A stretch of 64,000 bases of DNA from Pelecanus crispus (lineage: Eukaryota; Chordata; Aves; Pelecaniformes; Pelecanidae), in the NCBI RefSeq assembly GCF_030463565.1, contig NC_134675.1:9445862-9509861 (forward strand), written 5' to 3'. Shown here in pieces: positions 49,882 to 63,686 of this stretch. A program made the position numbers and the translations under genes. Position 1 is the stretch's first letter, and each line of letters opens with the position of its first letter. The notes beneath the pieces are model-generated. The model did not search any database. It saw nothing but the letters and a program-made list of their open reading frames with translations, and was not told where the DNA came from.

Positions 49882-51931
49882 TTAGACCTCAACAGTGGCT
49901 AGACTGACGGGCAACAGACGAAATCCATTCAGTGGCGATTTGTACGCGTGCAGCGACTCTTGCGGTGCAAAAATCTTAGCCAGGCGGCCAGCCCAACCGA
50001 CGGCCACCCAGAATACGTAGATGTACGCGACGGACAGACCAGACCGCCCACCCTCGGGCCCTTCATCCACGACCGTCCGGAATCCATTGGTCAGGCCCAG
50101 GTGAGCAGCACGCTTCTTGCCAACAATCATTAAATGCCCAAGAAGCTGGAGAAGGAAGTACAAACCCATAAATAAATAAAATAAAGCGCCACGCACAAAG
50201 AGGGGAGAGGGCAGGAAGGGAAGGAACGAGAGCAGAGAACCACCCAGAGAAACCAGTTAGCCGATTCCCAGCAATTCAGCCGTCGCGCTTCAAATTACTG
50301 TCTGTCCGCCTGCAACTGACATTTTCCAAGCAAGGCTACAAAGACCGATTACGCACACTACAGGGAGGAAAGAGAGCGCTATGCGATTTTTTTCGAGCTA
50401 GACAGTAACGGACTACAAAACAGCCCACAGAAGCTAAGCTGGTCTCCGGGTTAAAGCCCCCATTATATCTTCAGGCAACATAAGCAGTTCTGGTGGAAAA
50501 TAAACTTTAGGCTGCCTTTTGCGTGGGTTTACAAAGCCTTTGAACTTGACTTTTATAGCTAGAAGTGAAGCGTCCAGCACCTCTCAACCAGCTTTGCCCT
50601 TCCTCACCCCTGGCCTGCCAAAAACCCCAAGCCCTCTTCTCCGTATTAGAAGAAGTACCACCACTACTCTTACTCTAAACCATGACGCTAGGCACCAGGC
50701 TGCGCTCCAAAACAACACTGCATTTTGCGCCAGAAGCACATACCCAGGGATGAGCATTGCTTTATATCGCTACTTTTAGTCAAAAAGCTCAATTCCATTA
50801 CAAGCTAGAGGCAAAAGATTATAGCGCCAGAAACCCCAAAATAGCCTACTGGGCCCTATCAAGAGGAAAAGGGGGGGATGGGAAAGAGTCTAGTAAATCA
50901 GGAACTAATTGCAGGTACAGTTTAGCGTACAGAAAGCTTCCACGGTACTTACAGGTTCACCGGAATCTTCTGCTTCAGATAACCTGATAATCGGCTCCTT
51001 AGGCATGACTAGGGAAAGCGTCGGCGCTTGGGGTGAAAGATCATGGAGCGCAAGGCGCTGGAGGAAGAGTAAACAGTTAAAACGTAATCGGCTTCAGAGA
51101 AAGGCAATAGCTTAAGCAAATCAATATGCCCCGCTGAACTCGTACAGAAGCAGATTACCAGATACCCCAAACACAAGCCGACGCAGAACTAACTCATTAC
51201 GGTCACTACTCAGACGTTCACTGTTTACATACACCTGGAGTCCCCGAGGAGACTGACTGCGTGTGCTTAATCTAAGGTTTCAAGACTATCATCCTACACG
51301 AGGTAGGACCACTCCCATCCCTCGGCAGCAAACTTTGCACGACTTCCAGTGCCAAAGGGATATCACGCGGCAAACGTCTGCGGCTGCCACCAAGTGCGTT
51401 ACCGTCAGAGGCCCTCCTCTGCGCGCGCGCGCGCACACGACACGGTGGGGCTGGGAACCGAGGCGAGCCGGACAGCACCGGCAACCCAGCACGCGCCGCG
51501 GCAGCCGGAGGGGGGGGGGCACCGAAGAAGCGCGATGTTTTAGGGATGGTGCAGTACAGAGCGCCACAACCCAGAGAGGCCCCGTCCGCCCCCCGTCCCT
51601 CCCTCCACCCACCCGCAGCGACGCCGCCACCCGCCCTGCCGCGCTCCCGGGCAGCGCGCAACGGGTCCTCGGCTCAGGGTGCCTGCGCGCGCGGGGGGAG
51701 GGGGGGAACGGAAAAGAACGGAAGGAAGAGGGAAGGAAGGGGAACGGAAGGGGAACGGAAGGGGAACGGAAGGGGAACCGCGCACAGAGCAAAGCCACGG
51801 CTACCTCCCCCTCCCCCTCGTAGATGACATTGGCGGGGAAGCGCCTTGCCGATGATCTTTCCGAAGACGGCGGCGGCGATGGCGGCGCCACCGGGCCGGG
51901 CGGCCCGCGCCCCAATAATCTCGTCAGCCAC
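49882..51931 (-). pseudogene. HINTW: HINTW-like copy 9
   Basis: Exons: 51805-51931, 50953-51057, 49882-50145. A private change at 50099 turns the proline of AHPGL into leucine, the residue HINT1 has there; it lies in a CpG, so deamination explains it without selection. T at 50014 is shared with copy 2. Exon 1 has the longer GCC-ATC-GCC tract, as in copies 1 and 10. Confidence 0.87.
51707..51775. repeat. Intron 1 minisatellite, unit 9 (3 pure copies)
   Basis: Unit 3 structure with one pure copy fewer. Confidence 0.93.
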
Positions 51932-52252
51932 GACAACGCCCGTTGGCGCCCCCGCGCTTCCTCCACTCGGCCAGGCCCTCCGCGGCGCCCATTGGGCCGC
52001 CAGATCGCCGCCGGCCGATCCCGCGTCTCGATTGGCTGTCTCGTCTGTCGTTTTCGCTTGTCCCCGCCCCCTTGGCGGGTCCGCCCTCGTCGACCTGGTG
52101 CTTACCGGGGCTCAGGGAGTTTGCGTGCCCTCGGGGCGCGGAGGGATCCGACCTGGGGGTGGAGGGAGAAGACGTTGGGCGAGTCCGCGGAGGGATCTGT
52201 GCCGTGTAGTGCTGCGACCCTGTGGGCGGGCAACGAGGCCTCGGAAGACGCT
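51932..52252 (-). promoter_or_regulatory. Promoter region of HINTW copy 9
   Basis: CCAAT boxes at 51991-51995 and 52031-52035, GC box at 52062-52070. Confidence 0.68.
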
Positions 52253-52717
52253 GTTGTAGCTAGAAGTACTATCTATTGTTATTTATTACCGCATCAAGTC
52301 CACCCCAAACGTGCTTGTGGCTTTTTGGTGCTGCTCCCTCCAGTCAAATGACTGCTTTTGCCAGGCCAGGCCAGGCCAGGCCAGGCCTTAACTTTTCAGA
52401 ACATTTCGCAGAACCGACAGAAGTTGCTCTAAATTGTTCCCCGAAAGCCCCACTTCAGCTGCAGGCGTTTCTAAGCTGCCCGCCTCCTGGGAGAAAATAA
52501 AATACAAAGCGTGTGTTCAGCACTGGTGGCTCGAGGGCTGGAGGGCAGATCAAGATAGGCTTTGCGCTAAGCTGGGTAGGAGGCTTTTAGAAAAACAGGC
52601 AGTGCCCCCAAAGCTGCCCAAGGGTGGGCCGTGGTGCCCTGCACCCCCGGGGACAGTGAGCAATTTGATTGGTCTACACAACTGTATTGTAACATATATA
52701 AACCCCGCTTGCCTCTA

Positions 52718-53825
52718 TATCGGGCTAAGGATATCCTTAGCCTTCTTTGCGGCAAGGGCACGTTGTCGGCTCACGTTCAACTTGGTGCCCGCCAGGAGCC
52801 CCCCCGCGTCCTTTTCTGCAAAGCTGCTTTCCAGCCGGTCGGCCTCCAGCATATACTGGTGCACGGGGTTGTTCCTCCCCAGGTGCAGGACTTTGCACTT
52901 CCCCTTGTCGAACCGCACGAGGCTCCTGCCTGCCCATTTCTCCAGCCTGTCGAGGTCCCTCTGGATGGCAGCGCAACCCTCTGGTGTATCAGCCACTCCT
53001 CCCGGTTTTGTATCATCAGCAAACTCGCTGAGGGTACAGTCTGTCTACCCGTCATCCAGGTCATTCATGAGGATGTTGAACAGGATCGGACCCAGCATTG
53101 ACCCCCGGGGTACACCGCTAGTTACCGGCCTCCAGCTAGACTTCGTGCCACTGATCACCACCCTCTGGGCCCAGCTGTTCAGCCAGTTGCCAACCCACCC
53201 CGCTGTCTGCTCATCCAGCCCATACTTCATCAGCGTCTCTATGAGGATCTTACGGGAGACGGTGTCAAAAGCCTTCCGGAAGGCTAGGTAGACAATAGCC
53301 GCTGCTCTCCCCTCGTCTACCAAGCCGGTCATTTCATCATAGAAGGTTATCGGGTCGGTCAAGCGCGACTCCCCCTTGGTGAAGCCACGATGACTGCTCC
53401 TGACGACCGTCCTGTCCTTCGCGTGCCTGGATTCCAGGATTAGCTGCTCCATCCCCTTCGCAGGGATCGAGGTGAGGCTGGCCAGCCTGTAGTTCCCTGG
53501 GTCCTCTTTCTTGCCCTTCTTGAAGGGAGGGGTGACGCTTGCATTCCTCCAGTCCTCAGGCGCCTCTCCCAATCGCCATGATCGATCAAAGATTATCAAG
53601 AGTGGCTTCACAATGACATCTGCCCGCTCCCCCAGCGCTCACGCGTGCACCCCGGCAGGGCCCGTGGACTTATGTGCATCCGGTTTGCTTAAGTATTCCC
53701 CGACCAGATCCTCTTCCACCAAGGGTACGCCTTCCTCGCTCCAGACTTTCCCCCTGGTCTCTGGGGCCTGGGATGCCTGAAGGCTGGTCTTGCTAGTAAA
53801 GACTGAGGCAAAGGCGGCACTCAGT
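52718..53825 (-). mobile_element. CR1 LINE fragment A, unit 10
   Basis: Same 1108-bp fragment; in-frame TAG at 53045-53047. Confidence 0.92.
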
Positions 53826-55033
53826 CATAGAATCAGAGAATGGTCTGGGTAGGAGGGGACTTTTTAAAGATCATCTAGCCCAGCCCCTCTGCACTGGGCA
53901 GGGACATCTTTCACTCGATCAGGTTGCTCAAAGCCCCGTCCAACCTGACCTTGAACGCTTCCAGTGATGGGGCATCCACAACTTCTCCGGGCAACCTGTT
54001 TTCCAGTGTCTCACCACCCTCGGCGTAAAAAAAAACCCAAACAATTCTTCCTTATTTCCAACCTACGCCTACCCTCTTTCAGTTTAAAACTGTTGCCCCT
54101 TGTCCTGTCGCTACAGGCCCTGGTAAAGAAAGCCCCTCTCCATCTTTCTTATAAGCCCCCTTTAAGTATTGAAAGGCCGCAATAAGGTCTCCCCGCAGCC
54201 TTTCTCTTCTCCTCAGCCTTTCGTCGTAGGAGAGGGGGTTTTCGTGGCCCTCCTCTTTCTTGTCCTGGGGACCCCAGAGCCGGACGCAGTACTCCAGGTG
54301 GGGGGGGGGGGGGGGGTCTCACGAGAGCGGAGCCGAGGGGCAGAATCACCTCCCTCGACCTGCCGGCCACGCTTCTTTTTACGCGGCCCGGAATTCGATC
54401 GGCTTTCTGGGCTGCGAGCGCACGCTGCCAGCTCGCGTCCACCGGTACCCCCAAGTCCTTCTCCGCAGGACCGCTCTCAAGCCGTTCATCCCCCAGTCTG
54501 TACTGGTATTGGGGACTGCCCCGACCCAGGTGCAGGACCTCGCACTCGGCCTTGTGGAACTTCACGAGGATCGCACGGGCCCGCTTCTCCAGCCCGCCAA
54601 GGTCCCTCTGGATGGCATCCCTTCCCTCTAGAGCATCAGCTGCACCACTCAGCTTGGCGTCATCCGCAACCTTGCTGAGGGTGCACTCAGTCCCACTAGC
54701 TCTGTCATTAATGAAGATATTAAACAGTACCGGTCCCAGTACGGACCCTTGAGGGACGCCACTCGCTACTGGTTTCCACGTGGACACTGAGCCGTTGACT
54801 GTGACTCTTTGGACGCAGCCACCCGGCCAATTCCTTATCCGCCTAATAGTCCATCCATCAAATCCATCTCTCCCCAATTTAGAGGCAAGAATGTTGCGGG
54901 GGACCGTGTCAAAGGCCTTACAGAAGTCCAGGTAGAGGGCATCAGTTGCTCTTCCCTCGTCCACTGATGCAGTCACTCCATCGCAGAAGGCCACTAGAGT
55001 AGTCGGGCACGGTTTGCCCTTGGTGAAGTGTAT
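53826..55033 (-). mobile_element. CR1 LINE fragment B, unit 10
   Basis: 17-G run at 54300-54316, frame broken after it. Confidence 0.93.
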
Positions 55034-55245
55034 TGGGTCTGGCTGAGATGGAGTTAATCTTCCTCGTAGCAGCCCTCATAGTGCTGTGCTTTGTATTGCT
55101 AGCTGGAAAGGCACCAGTGTTTTGGCTACTGCTGAGCAGTCCCACCCCCAAAGTCCAGTAAGCTGGGGGTGGGGCAAGAGGTTGGGAGGGGACAGAGCCA
55201 GGACAGCTGACCCAAGCTGACAAAAGAGATATTCCACCGTGCTAT
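55034..55245 (+). mobile_element. ERVL-like LTR fragment, unit 10
   Basis: Same fragment at the same CR1 B junction. Confidence 0.7.
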
Positions 55246-55784
55246 GGAAGCACCACAGCTGCCCTTCAGACCGATTGTTTTCTCCTACCATATCCCTCCT
55301 CACCAGAAAAGGGATCTCAACGGGGCCTTATCGCACAGCCATTGATCAAAGTGCTCCAACAGGAGCTGGATGCTTCCAACACGTTGCACCGTGCCCGAAA
55401 CCACCCCTGTATGGCATGCCTGTAGCGTCACACGTACGGTATTTTCTAAAGCTTTAGCAGCAGCCTGCGCTGGCTTTATGCACGCTTGCGTACCACTTCC
55501 AAAAAGCTAAGAGTTTGCTTCCTGCAAGACGCAGGAGACTGCTAAGCGGTTCCAGCGTCACGCTTCAAATGACTGGGCAAAGCCACTATCTAGCTATAGA
55601 ACACTGTTAACAGACCGAAACGTTCCACACACTTACACCCCGGGGAGACACCGTTTTAACTTGCAGAACTATTTCCCTCAGTAAGACACGCACGAGACAG
55701 AGGTGATATCCCCATGCTAAATCTTTATTGTGCAACTGCTGCTCAAAGCTTTTATTACCTTCCACAGACACACGTCACAAAAAA

Positions 55785-57824
55785 TTAGACCTCAACAGTG
55801 GCTAGACTGACGGGCAACAGACGAAATCCATTCAGTGGCGATTTGTACGCGTGCAGCGACTCTTGCGGTGCAAAAATCTTAGCCAGGCGGCCAGCCCAAC
55901 CGACGGCCACCCAGAACACGTAGATGTACGCGACGGACAGACCAGACCGCCCACCCTCGGGCCCTTCATCCACGACCGTCCGGAATCCATTGGTCAGGCC
56001 CGGGTGAGCAGCACGCTTCTTGCCAACAATCATTAAATGCCCAAGAAGCTGGAGAAGGAAGTACAAACCCATAAATAAATAAAATAAAGCGCCACGCACA
56101 AAGAGGGGAGAGGGCAGGAAGGGAAGGAACGAGAGCAGAGAACCACCCAGAGAAACCAGTTAGCCGATTCCCAGCAATTCAGCCGTCGCGCTTCAAATTA
56201 CTGTCTGTCCGCCTGCAACTGACATTTTCCAAGCAAGGCTACAAAGACCGATTACGCACACTACAGGGAGGAAAGAGAGCGCTATGCGATTTTTTTCGAG
56301 CTAGACAGTAACGGACTACAAAACAGCCCACAGAAGCTAAGCTGGTCTCCGGGTTAAAGCCCCCATTATATCTTCAGGCAACATAAGCAGTTCTGGTGGA
56401 AAATAAACTTTAGGCTGCCTTTTGCGTGGGTTTACAAAGCCTTTGAACTTGACTTTTATAGCTAGAAGTGAAGCGTCCAGCACCTCTCAACCAGCTTTGC
56501 CCTTCCTCACCCCTGGCCTGCCAAAAACCCCAAGCCCTCTTCTCCGTATTAGAAGAAGTACCACCACTACTCTTACTCTAAACCATGACGCTAGGCACCA
56601 GGCTGCGCTCCAAAACAACACTGCATTTTGCGCCAGAAGCACATACCCAGGGATGAGCATTGCTTTATATCGCTACTTTTAGTCAAAAAGCTCAATTCCA
56701 TTACAAGCTAGAGGCAAAAGATTATAGCGCCAGAAACCCCAAAATAGCCTACTGGGCCCTATCAAGAGGAAAAGGGGGGGATGGGAAAGAGTCTAGTAAA
56801 TCAGGAACTAATTGCAGGTACAGTTTAGCGTACAGAAAGCTTCCACGGTACTTACAGGTTCACCGGAATCTTCTGCTTCAGATAACCTGATAATCGGCTC
56901 CTTAGGCATGACTAGGGAAAGCGTCGGCGCTTGGGGTGAAAGATCATGGAGCGCAAGGCGCTGGAGGAAGAGTAAACAGTTAAAACGTAATCGGCTTCAG
57001 AGAAAGGCAATAGCTTAAGCAAATCAATATGCCCCGCTGAACTCGTACAGAAGCAGATTACCAGATACCCCAAACACAAGCCGACGCAGAACTAACTCAT
57101 TACGGTCACTACTCAGACGTTCACTGTTTACATACACCTGGAGTCCCCGAGGAGACTGACTGCGTGTGCTTAATCTAAGGTTTCAAGACTATCATCCTAC
57201 ACGAGGTAGGACCACTCCCATCCCTCGGCAGCAAACTTTGCACGACTTCCAGTGCCAAAGGGATATCACGCGGCAAACGTCTGCGGCTGCCACCAAGTGC
57301 GTTACCGTCAGAGGCCCTCCTCTGCGCGCGCGCGCACACACGACACGGTGGGGCTGGGAACCGAGGCGAGCCGGACAGCACCGGCAACCCAGCACGCGCC
57401 GCGGCAGCCGGAGGGGGGGGGGGCACCGAAGAAGCGCGATGTTTTAGGGATGGTGCAGTACAGAGCGCCACAACCCAGAGAGGCCCCGTCCGCCCCCCGT
57501 CCCTCCCTCCACCCACCCGCAGCGACGCCGCCACCCGCCCTGCCGCGCTCCCGGGCAGCGCGCAACGGGTCCTCGGCTCAGGGTGCCTGCGCGCGCGGGG
57601 GGAGGGGGGGAACGGAAAAGAACGGAAGGAAGAGGGAAGGAAGGGGAACGGAAGGGGAACGGAAGGGGAACCGCGCACAGAGCAAAGCCACGGCTACCTC
57701 CCCCTCCCCCTCGTAGATGACATTGGCGGGGAAGCGCCTTGCCGATGATCTTTCCGAAGACGGCGGCGGCGATGGCGGCGCCACCGGGCCGGGCGGCCCG
57801 CGCCCCAATAATCTCGTCAGCCAC
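55785..57824 (-). pseudogene. HINTW: HINTW-like copy 10
   Basis: Exons: 57698-57824, 56856-56960, 55785-56048. The exon sequence is close to copy 9 without its private exon 3 changes. Intron 1 differs by a shorter GC run and a G run one base longer near 57412-57422. All three lesions are kept. Confidence 0.87.
57611..57668. repeat. Intron 1 minisatellite, unit 10 (2 pure copies)
   Basis: Unit 3 structure with two pure copies fewer. Confidence 0.93.
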
Positions 57825-58145
57825 GACAACGCCCGTTGGCGCCCCCGCGCTTCCTCCACTCGGCCAGGCCCTCCGCGGCGCCCATTGGGCCGCCAGATCG
57901 CCGCCGGCCGATCCCGCGTCTCGATTGGCTGTCTCGTCTGTCGTTTTCGCTTGTCCCCGCCCCCTTGGCGGGTCCGCCCTCGTCGACCTGGTGCTTACCG
58001 GGGCTCAGGGAGTTTGCGTGCCCTCGGGGCGCGGAGGGATCCGACCTGGGGGTGGAGGGAGAAGACGTTGGGCGAGTCCGCGGAGGGATCTGTGCCGTGT
58101 AGTGCCGCGACCCTGTGGGCGGGCAACGAGGCCTCGGAAGACGCT
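57825..58145 (-). promoter_or_regulatory. Promoter region of HINTW copy 10
   Basis: CCAAT boxes at 57884-57888 and 57924-57928, GC box at 57955-57963. A private T-to-C change lies near 58106 (GTGCCGCG). Confidence 0.68.
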
Positions 58146-58610
58146 GTTGTAGCTAGAAGTACTATCTATTGTTATTTATTACCGCATCAAGTCCACCCCA
58201 AACGTGCTTGTGGCTTTTTGGTGCTGCTCCCTCCAGTCAAATGACTGCTTTTGCCAGGCCAGGCCAGGCCAGGCCAGGCCTTAACTTTTCAGAACATTTC
58301 GCAGAACCGACAGAAGTTGCTCTAAATTGTTCCCCGAAAGCCCCACTTCAGCTGCAGGCGTTTCTAAGCTGCCCGCCTCCTGGGAGAAAATAAAATACAA
58401 AGCGTGTGTTCAGCACTGGTGGCTCGAGGGCTGGAGGGCAGATCAAGATAGGCTTTGCGCTAAGCTGGGTAGGAGGCTTTTAGAAAAACAGGCAGTGCCC
58501 CCAAAGCTGCCCAAGGGTGGGCCGTGGTGCCCTGCACCCCCGGGGACAGTGAGCAATTTGATTGGTCTACACAACTGTATTGTAACATATATAAACCCCG
58601 CTTGCCTCTA

Positions 58611-59718
58611 TATCGGGCTAAGGATATCCTTAGCCTTCTTTGCGGCAAGGGCACGTTGTCGGCTCACGTTCAACTTGGTGCCCGCCAGGAGCCCCCCCGC
58701 GTCCTTTTCTGCAAAGCTGCTTTCCAGCCGGTCGGCCTCCAGCATATACTGGTGCACGGGGTTGTTCCTCCCCAGGTGCAGGACTTTGCACTTCCCCTTG
58801 TCGAACCGCACGAGGCTCCTGCCTGCCCATTTCTCCAGCCTGTCGAGGTCCCTCTGGATGGCAGCGCAACCCTCTGGTGTATCAGCCACTCCTCCCGGTT
58901 TTGTATCATCAGCAAACTCGCTGAGGGTACAGTCTGTCTACCCGTCATCCAGGTCATTCATGAGGATGTTGAACAGGATCGGACCCAGCATTGACCCCCG
59001 GGGTACACCGCTAGTTACCGGCCTCCAGCTAGACTTCGTGCCACTGATCACCACCCTCTGGGCCCAGCTGTTCAGCCAGTTGCCAACCCACCCCGCTGTC
59101 TGCTCATCCAGCCCATACTTCATCAGCGTCTCTATGAGGATCTTACGGGAGACGGTGTCAAAAGCCTTCCGGAAGGCTAGGTAGACAATAGCCGCTGCTC
59201 TCCCCTCGTCTACCAAGCCGGTCATTTCATCATAGAAGGTTATCGGGTCGGTCAAGCGCGACTCCCCCTTGGTGAAGCCACGATGACTGCTCCTGACGAC
59301 CGTCCTGTCCTTCGCGTGCCTGGATTCCAGGATTAGCTGCTCCATCCCCTTCGCAGGGATCGAGGTGAGGCTGGCCAGCCTGTAGTTCCCTGGGTCCTCT
59401 TTCTTGCCCTTCTTGAAGGGAGGGGTGACGCTTGCATTCCTCCAGTCCTCAGGCGCCTCTCCCAATCGCCATGATCGATCAAAGATTATCAAGAGTGGCT
59501 TCACAATGACATCTGCCCGCTCCCCCAGCGCTCACGCGTGCACCCCGGCAGGGCCCGTGGACTTATGTGCATCCGGTTTGCTTAAGTATTCCCCGACCAG
59601 ATCCTCTTCCACCAAGGGTATGCCTTCCTCGCTCCAGACTTTCCCCCTGGTCTCTGGGGCCTGGGATGCCTGAAGGCTGGTCTTGCTAGTAAAGACTGAG
59701 GCAAAGGCGGCACTCAGT
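58611..59718 (-). mobile_element. CR1 LINE fragment A, unit 11
   Basis: Same 1108-bp fragment with a private C-to-T change at 59621; in-frame TAG at 58938-58940. Confidence 0.92.
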
Positions 59719-60925
59719 CATAGAATCAGAGAATGGTCTGGGTAGGAGGGGACTTTTTAAAGATCATCTAGCCCAGCCCCTCTGCACTGGGCAGGGACAT
59801 CTTTCACTCGATCAGGTTGCTCAAAGCCCCGTCCAACCTGACCTTGAACGCTTCCAGTGATGGGGCATCCACAACTTCTCCGGGCAACCTGTTTTCCAGT
59901 GTCTCACCACCCTCGGCGTAAAAAAAAACCCAAACAATTCTTCCTTATTTCCAACCTACGCCTACCCTCTTTCAGTTTAAAACTGTTGCCCCTTGTCCTG
60001 TCGCTACAGGCCCTGGTAAAGAAAGCCCCTCTCCATCTTTCTTATAAGCCCCCTTTAAGTATTGAAAGGCCGCAATAAGGTCTCCCCGCAGCCTTTCTCT
60101 TCTCCTCAGCCTTTCGTCGTAGGAGAGGGGGTTTTCGTGGCCCTCCTCTTTCTTGTCCTGGGGACCCCAGAGCCGGACGCAGTACTCCAGGTGGGGGGGG
60201 GGGGGGGGTCTCACGAGAGCGGAGCCGAGGGGCAGAATCACCTCCCTCGACCTGCCGGCCACGCTTCTTTTTACGCGGCCCGGAATTCGATCGGCTTTCT
60301 GGGCTGCGAGCGCACGCTGCCAGCTCGCGTCCACCGGTACCCCCAAGTCCTTCTCCGCAGGACCGCTCTCAAGCCGTTCATCCCCCAGTCTGTACTGGTA
60401 TTGGGGACTGCCCCGACCCAGGTGCAGGACCTCGCACTCGGCCTTGTGGAACTTCACGAGGATCGCACGGGCCCGCTTCTCCAGCCCGCCAAGGTCCCTC
60501 TGGATGGCATCCCTTCCCTCTAGAGCATCAGCTGCACCACTCAGCTTGGCGTCATCCGCAACCTTGCTGAGGGTGCACTCAGTCCCACTAGCTCTGTCAT
60601 TAATGAAGATATTAAACAGTACCGGTCCCAGTACGGACCCTTGAGGGACGCCACTCGCTACTGGTTTCCACGTGGACACTGAGCCGTTGACTGTGACTCT
60701 TTGGACGCAGCCACCCGGCCAATTCCTTATCCGCCTAATAGTCCATCCATCAAATCCATCTCTCCCCAATTTAGAGGCAAGAATGTTGCGGGGGACCGTG
60801 TCAAAGGCCTTACAGAAGTCCAGGTAGAGGGCATCAGTTGCTCTTCCCTCGTCCACTGATGCAGTCACTCCATCGCAGAAGGCCACTAGAGTAGTCGGGC
60901 ACGGTTTGCCCTTGGTGAAGTGTAT
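59719..60925 (-). mobile_element. CR1 LINE fragment B, unit 11
   Basis: 16-G run at 60193-60208. As in unit 1, this length (same remainder modulo 3 as 19) leaves the frame open for 304 codons. Confidence 0.93.
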
Positions 60926-61137
60926 TGGGTCTGGCTGAGATGGAGTTAATCTTCCTCGTAGCAGCCCTCATAGTGCTGTGCTTTGTATTGCTAGCTGGAA
61001 AGGCACCAGTGTTTTGGCTACTGCTGAGCAGTCCCACCCCCAAAGTCCAGTAAGCTGGGGGTGGGGCAAGAGGTTGGGAGGGGACAGAGCCAGGACAGCT
61101 GACCCAAGCTGACAAAAGAGATATTCCACCGTGCTAT
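60926..61137 (+). mobile_element. ERVL-like LTR fragment, unit 11
   Basis: Same fragment at the same CR1 B junction. Confidence 0.7.
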
Positions 61138-61676
61138 GGAAGCACCACAGCTGCCCTTCAGACCGATTGTTTTCTCCTACCATATCCCTCCTCACCAGAA
61201 AAGGGATCTCAACGGGGCCTTATCGCACAGCCATTGATCAAAGTGCTCCAACAGGAGCTGGATGCTTCCAACATGTTGCACCGTGCCCGAAACCACCCCT
61301 GTATGGCATGCCTGTAGCGTCACACGTACGGTATTTTCTAAAGCTTTAGCAGCAGCCTGCGCTGGCTTTATGCACGCTTGCGTACCACTTCCAAAAAGCT
61401 AAGAGTTTGCTTCCTGCAAGACGCAGGAGACTGCTAAGCGGTTCCAGCGTCACGCTTCAAATGACTGGGCAAAGCCACTATCTAGCTATAGAACACTGTT
61501 AACAGACCGAAACGTTCCACACACTTACACCCCGGGGAGACACCGTTTTAACTTGCAGAACTATTTCCCTCAGTAAGACACGCACGAGACAGAGGTGATA
61601 TCCCCATGCTAAATCTTTATTGTGCAACTGCTGCTCAAAGCTTTTATTACCTTCCACAGACACACGTCACAAAAAA

Positions 61677-63686
61677 TTAGACCTCAACAGTGGCTAGACT
61701 GACGGGCAACAGACGAAATCCATTCAGTGGCGATTTGTACGCGTGCAGCGACTCTTGCGGTGCAAAAATCTTAGCCAGGCGGCCAGCCCAACCGACGGCC
61801 ACCCAGAACACGTAGATGTACGCGACGGACAGACCAGACCGCCCACCCTCGGGCCCTTCATCCACGACCGTCCGGAATCCATTGGTCAGGCCCGGGTGAG
61901 CAGCACGCTTCTTGCCAACAATCATTAAATGCCCAAGAAGCTGGAGAAGGAAGTACAAACCCATAAATAAATAAAATAAAGCGCCACGCACAAAGAGGGG
62001 AGAGGGCAGGAAGGGAAGGAACGAGAGCAGAGAACCACCCAGAGAAACCAGTTAGCCGATTCCCAGCAATTCAGCCGTCGCGCTTCAAATTACTGTCTGT
62101 CCGCCTGCAACTGACATTTTCCAAGCAAGGCTACAAAGACCGATTACGCACACTACAGGGAGGAAAGAGAGCGCTATGCGATTTTTTTCGAGCTAGACAG
62201 TAACGGACTACAAAACAGCCCACAGAAGCTAAGCTGGTCTCCGGGTTAAAGCCCCCATTATATCTTCAGGCAACATAAGCAGTTCTGGTGGAAAATAAAC
62301 TTTAGGCTGCCTTTTGCGTGGGTTTACAAAGCCTTTGAACTTGACTTTTATAGCTAGAAGTGAAGCGTCCAGCACCTCTCAACCAGCTTTGCCCTTCCTC
62401 ACCCCTGGCCTGCCAAAAACCCCAAGCCCTCTTCTCCGTATTAGAAGAAGTACCACCACTACTCTTACTCTAAACCATGACGCTAGGCACCAGGCTGCGC
62501 TCCAAAACAACACTGCATTTTGCGCCAGAAGCACATACCCAGGGATGAGCATTGCTTTATATCGCTACTTTTAGTCAAAAAGCTCAATTCCATTACAAGC
62601 TAGAGGCAAAAGATTATAGCGCCAGAAACCCCAAAATAGCCTACTGGGCCCTATCAAGAGGAAAAGGGGGGGATGGGAAAGAGTCTAGTAAATCAGGAAC
62701 TAATTGCAGGTACAGTTTAGCGTACAGAAAGCTTCCACGGTACTTACAGGTTCACCGGAATCTTCTGCTTCAGATAACCTGATAATCGGCTCCTTAGGCA
62801 TGACTAGGGAAAGCGTCGGCGCTTGGGGTGAAAGATCATGGAGCGCAAGGCGCTGGAGGAAGAGTAAACAGTTAAAACGTAATCGGCTTCAGAGAAAGGC
62901 AATAGCTTAAGCAAATCAATATGCCCCGCTGAACTCGTACAGAAGCAGATTACCAGATACCCCAAACACAAGCCGACGCAGAACTAACTCATTACGGTCA
63001 CTACTCAGACGTTCACTGTTTACATACACCTGGAGTCCCCGAGGAGACTGACTGCGTGTGCTTAATCTAAGGTTTCAAGACTATCATCCTACACGAGGTA
63101 GGACCACTCCCATCCCTCGGCAGCAAACTTTGCACGACTTCCAGTGCCAAAGGGATATCACGCGGCAAACGTCTGCGGCTGCCACCAAGTGCGTTACCGT
63201 CAGAGGCCCTCCTCTGCGCGCGCGCGCGCACACGACACGGTGGGGCTGGGAACCGAGGCGAGCCGGACAGCACCGGCAACCCAGCACGCGCCGCGGCAGC
63301 CGGAGGGGGGGGGGCACCGAAGAAGCGCGATGTTTTAGGGATGGTGCAGTACAGAGCGCCACAACCCAGAGAGGCCCCGTCCGCCCCCCGTCCCTCCCTC
63401 CACCCACCCGCAGCGACGCCGCCACCCGCCCTGCCGCGCTCCCGGGCAGCGCGCAACGGGTCCTCGGCTCAGGGTGCCTGCGCGCGCGGGGGGAGGGGGG
63501 GAACGGAAAAGAACGGAAGGGGAACGGAAGGGGAACCGCGCACAGAGCAAAGCCACGGCTACCTCCCCCTCCCCCTCGTAGATGACGTTGGCGGGGAAGC
63601 GCCTTGCCGATGATCTTTCCGAAGACGGCGGCGGCGGCGGCGCCACCGGGCCGGGCGGCCCGCGCCCCAATAATCTCGTCAGCCAC
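61677..63686 (-). pseudogene. HINTW: HINTW-like copy 11
   Basis: Exons: 63563-63686, 62748-62852, 61677-61940. This is the last copy in the window; its promoter is cut by the window end. Exon 1 has an intermediate GCC count and keeps G (not A) before the VIYE part, like copies 1 and 2. Start, insertion and duplication lesions are as in the other copies. Confidence 0.87.
63502..63533. repeat. Intron 1 minisatellite, unit 11 (2 pure copies, shortest)
   Basis: AACGGAAAAG followed by two pure copies; no GAAGAGGG block. Confidence 0.93.

Noticed and set aside
50099..50099. Proline-to-leucine change in copy 9 as a functional reversion to HINT1
   Set aside because: It lies in a CpG and the copy keeps all three disabling lesions, so deamination is the simpler explanation.
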